64,000 nt of DNA. Source: Cacajao melanocephalus (taxonomy: Eukaryota > Chordata > Mammalia > Primates > Pitheciidae). How positions within the stretch are numbered: position 1 is the stretch's first letter; each line of letters opens with the position of its first letter. Positions 63,561 through 64,000 of this stretch are shown in pieces. The DNA is taken from positions 1-64,000 of the forward strand of contig CAUYLG010022104.1 of NCBI GenBank assembly GCA_963573385.1, written 5' to 3'. Under the pieces are notes generated by a model. That model was given only the letters and a program-made list of their open reading frames with translations, had not been told where the DNA came from and ran no database searches. A program made the position numbers and the translations under genes.

Positions 63561-64000
63561 CTGAGCCTGACCTTGGCTAGTGTTTGAAGTTCTGCAACAT
63601 AGAATACAGCTTCAAAAAGTGTTGAATTATGAGAAAGAAAGAAGTAGTCCAAGAGCAAGGGAAATCTCTAAGAAAGGAGAAGACCAAGAGAGGGTTTCAA
63701 CACAGAAAATTACAGAGAGGAGAACACTGAAGCTTATTTTTTTCTACTAAAAGTGTGGCTCCTTACTCTCTCAATATTTGTTTCTTGTGATATCATTACA
63801 TGAGAGCTTGGCAACCATAGAAATAAAATGAAGCTGCTGTAAACCATTCCTGGAGTTTACGCTTTACCCCTGAAGGTGTTTCTGATAAGGTTAAGATGAG
63901 GGAAAAATGAGTTACTAAGTGTGAATGAGTCTATCTGGTATAGCACTTGACAGAAATTAGGGGTTTATCGGTGTGAATTTGCCTTTCTTGAACAAATATC
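63561..64000. other. single-copy DNA to right edge
   Basis: Nothing recognised. Confidence 0.45.

Overview
This window looks like intergenic or deep-intronic nuclear DNA of a primate, most likely human or another catarrhine. The signs are AluJ, AluS and AluY-like insertions with A-rich tails, primate L1 3' ends, THE1 and MST (MaLR) LTRs, a MADE1 mariner hairpin, and a background of mammal-wide MIR, L2, MER5 and MLT1 copies. I find no convincing exon or protein-coding gene of the host. There are no rRNA or tRNA genes, no CRISPR array and no bacterial-type operon. Nearly all open frames in the window are short and are explained by repeats or chance.

Layout. 1-200 is the 3' end of an L1 that runs off the left edge. 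200-6200 is mostly single-copy, with a 220-base polypyrimidine tract grown from the tail of an Alu and an L2 split by another Alu. 6.2-11.4 kb holds an L1PA-type 3' end and then two old L1M 3' ends in series, the second split by a MaLR LTR. 11.4-20.2 kb is single-copy DNA studded with MIRs, an MLT1 LTR and several Alus. It also holds an unexplained 103-base block present twice. 20.7-22.95 kb is the most layered stretch: an L1M ORF2 body broken by a short poly-T-headed insert, by a processed pseudogene that I read as FGFR1OP2, and by an AluJ that itself carries a further insert. 23.4-24.7 kb has a solo THE1 LTR with perfect 5-base target duplications and a MER5A next to a MADE1 hairpin. 29.58-29.92 kb is a CpG-rich patch with two adjacent CTCF-like motifs, the best candidate regulatory element here.

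30-40 kb is a mosaic of Alu, L1M, L2, an ERV-type LTR and a second solo THE1 LTR. 40.7-44.6 kb is an unusually long antisense L2 element, interrupted in turn by a MIR (itself split by an MST LTR), an MLT1-like LTR and an Alu. It still carries a 196-codon open frame that matches L2 ORF2 in sense orientation. 46.7-51 kb has MIR, AluJ, an L1M tail, an ERV1-type LTR and a scrambled Alu/L1 patch. From 51 kb onward the DNA becomes AT-rich: an L1 tail, an L2 split by an MLT1-like LTR, a 36-base three-copy minisatellite, a further MLT1-like LTR, a near-complete THE1 provirus on the minus strand whose left LTR is fused to a broken Alu, and a final L1 at 62.5-63.6 kb.

The genes do not work together in any pathway sense. 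The window is a record of retrotransposition. Its functional candidates are regulatory: the CTCF-like pair in CpG-rich DNA, the MADE1 hairpin as a possible miR-548-type precursor, and LTR promoters. Family names come from my recognition of consensus sequences without a database search, so subfamily names are approximate.
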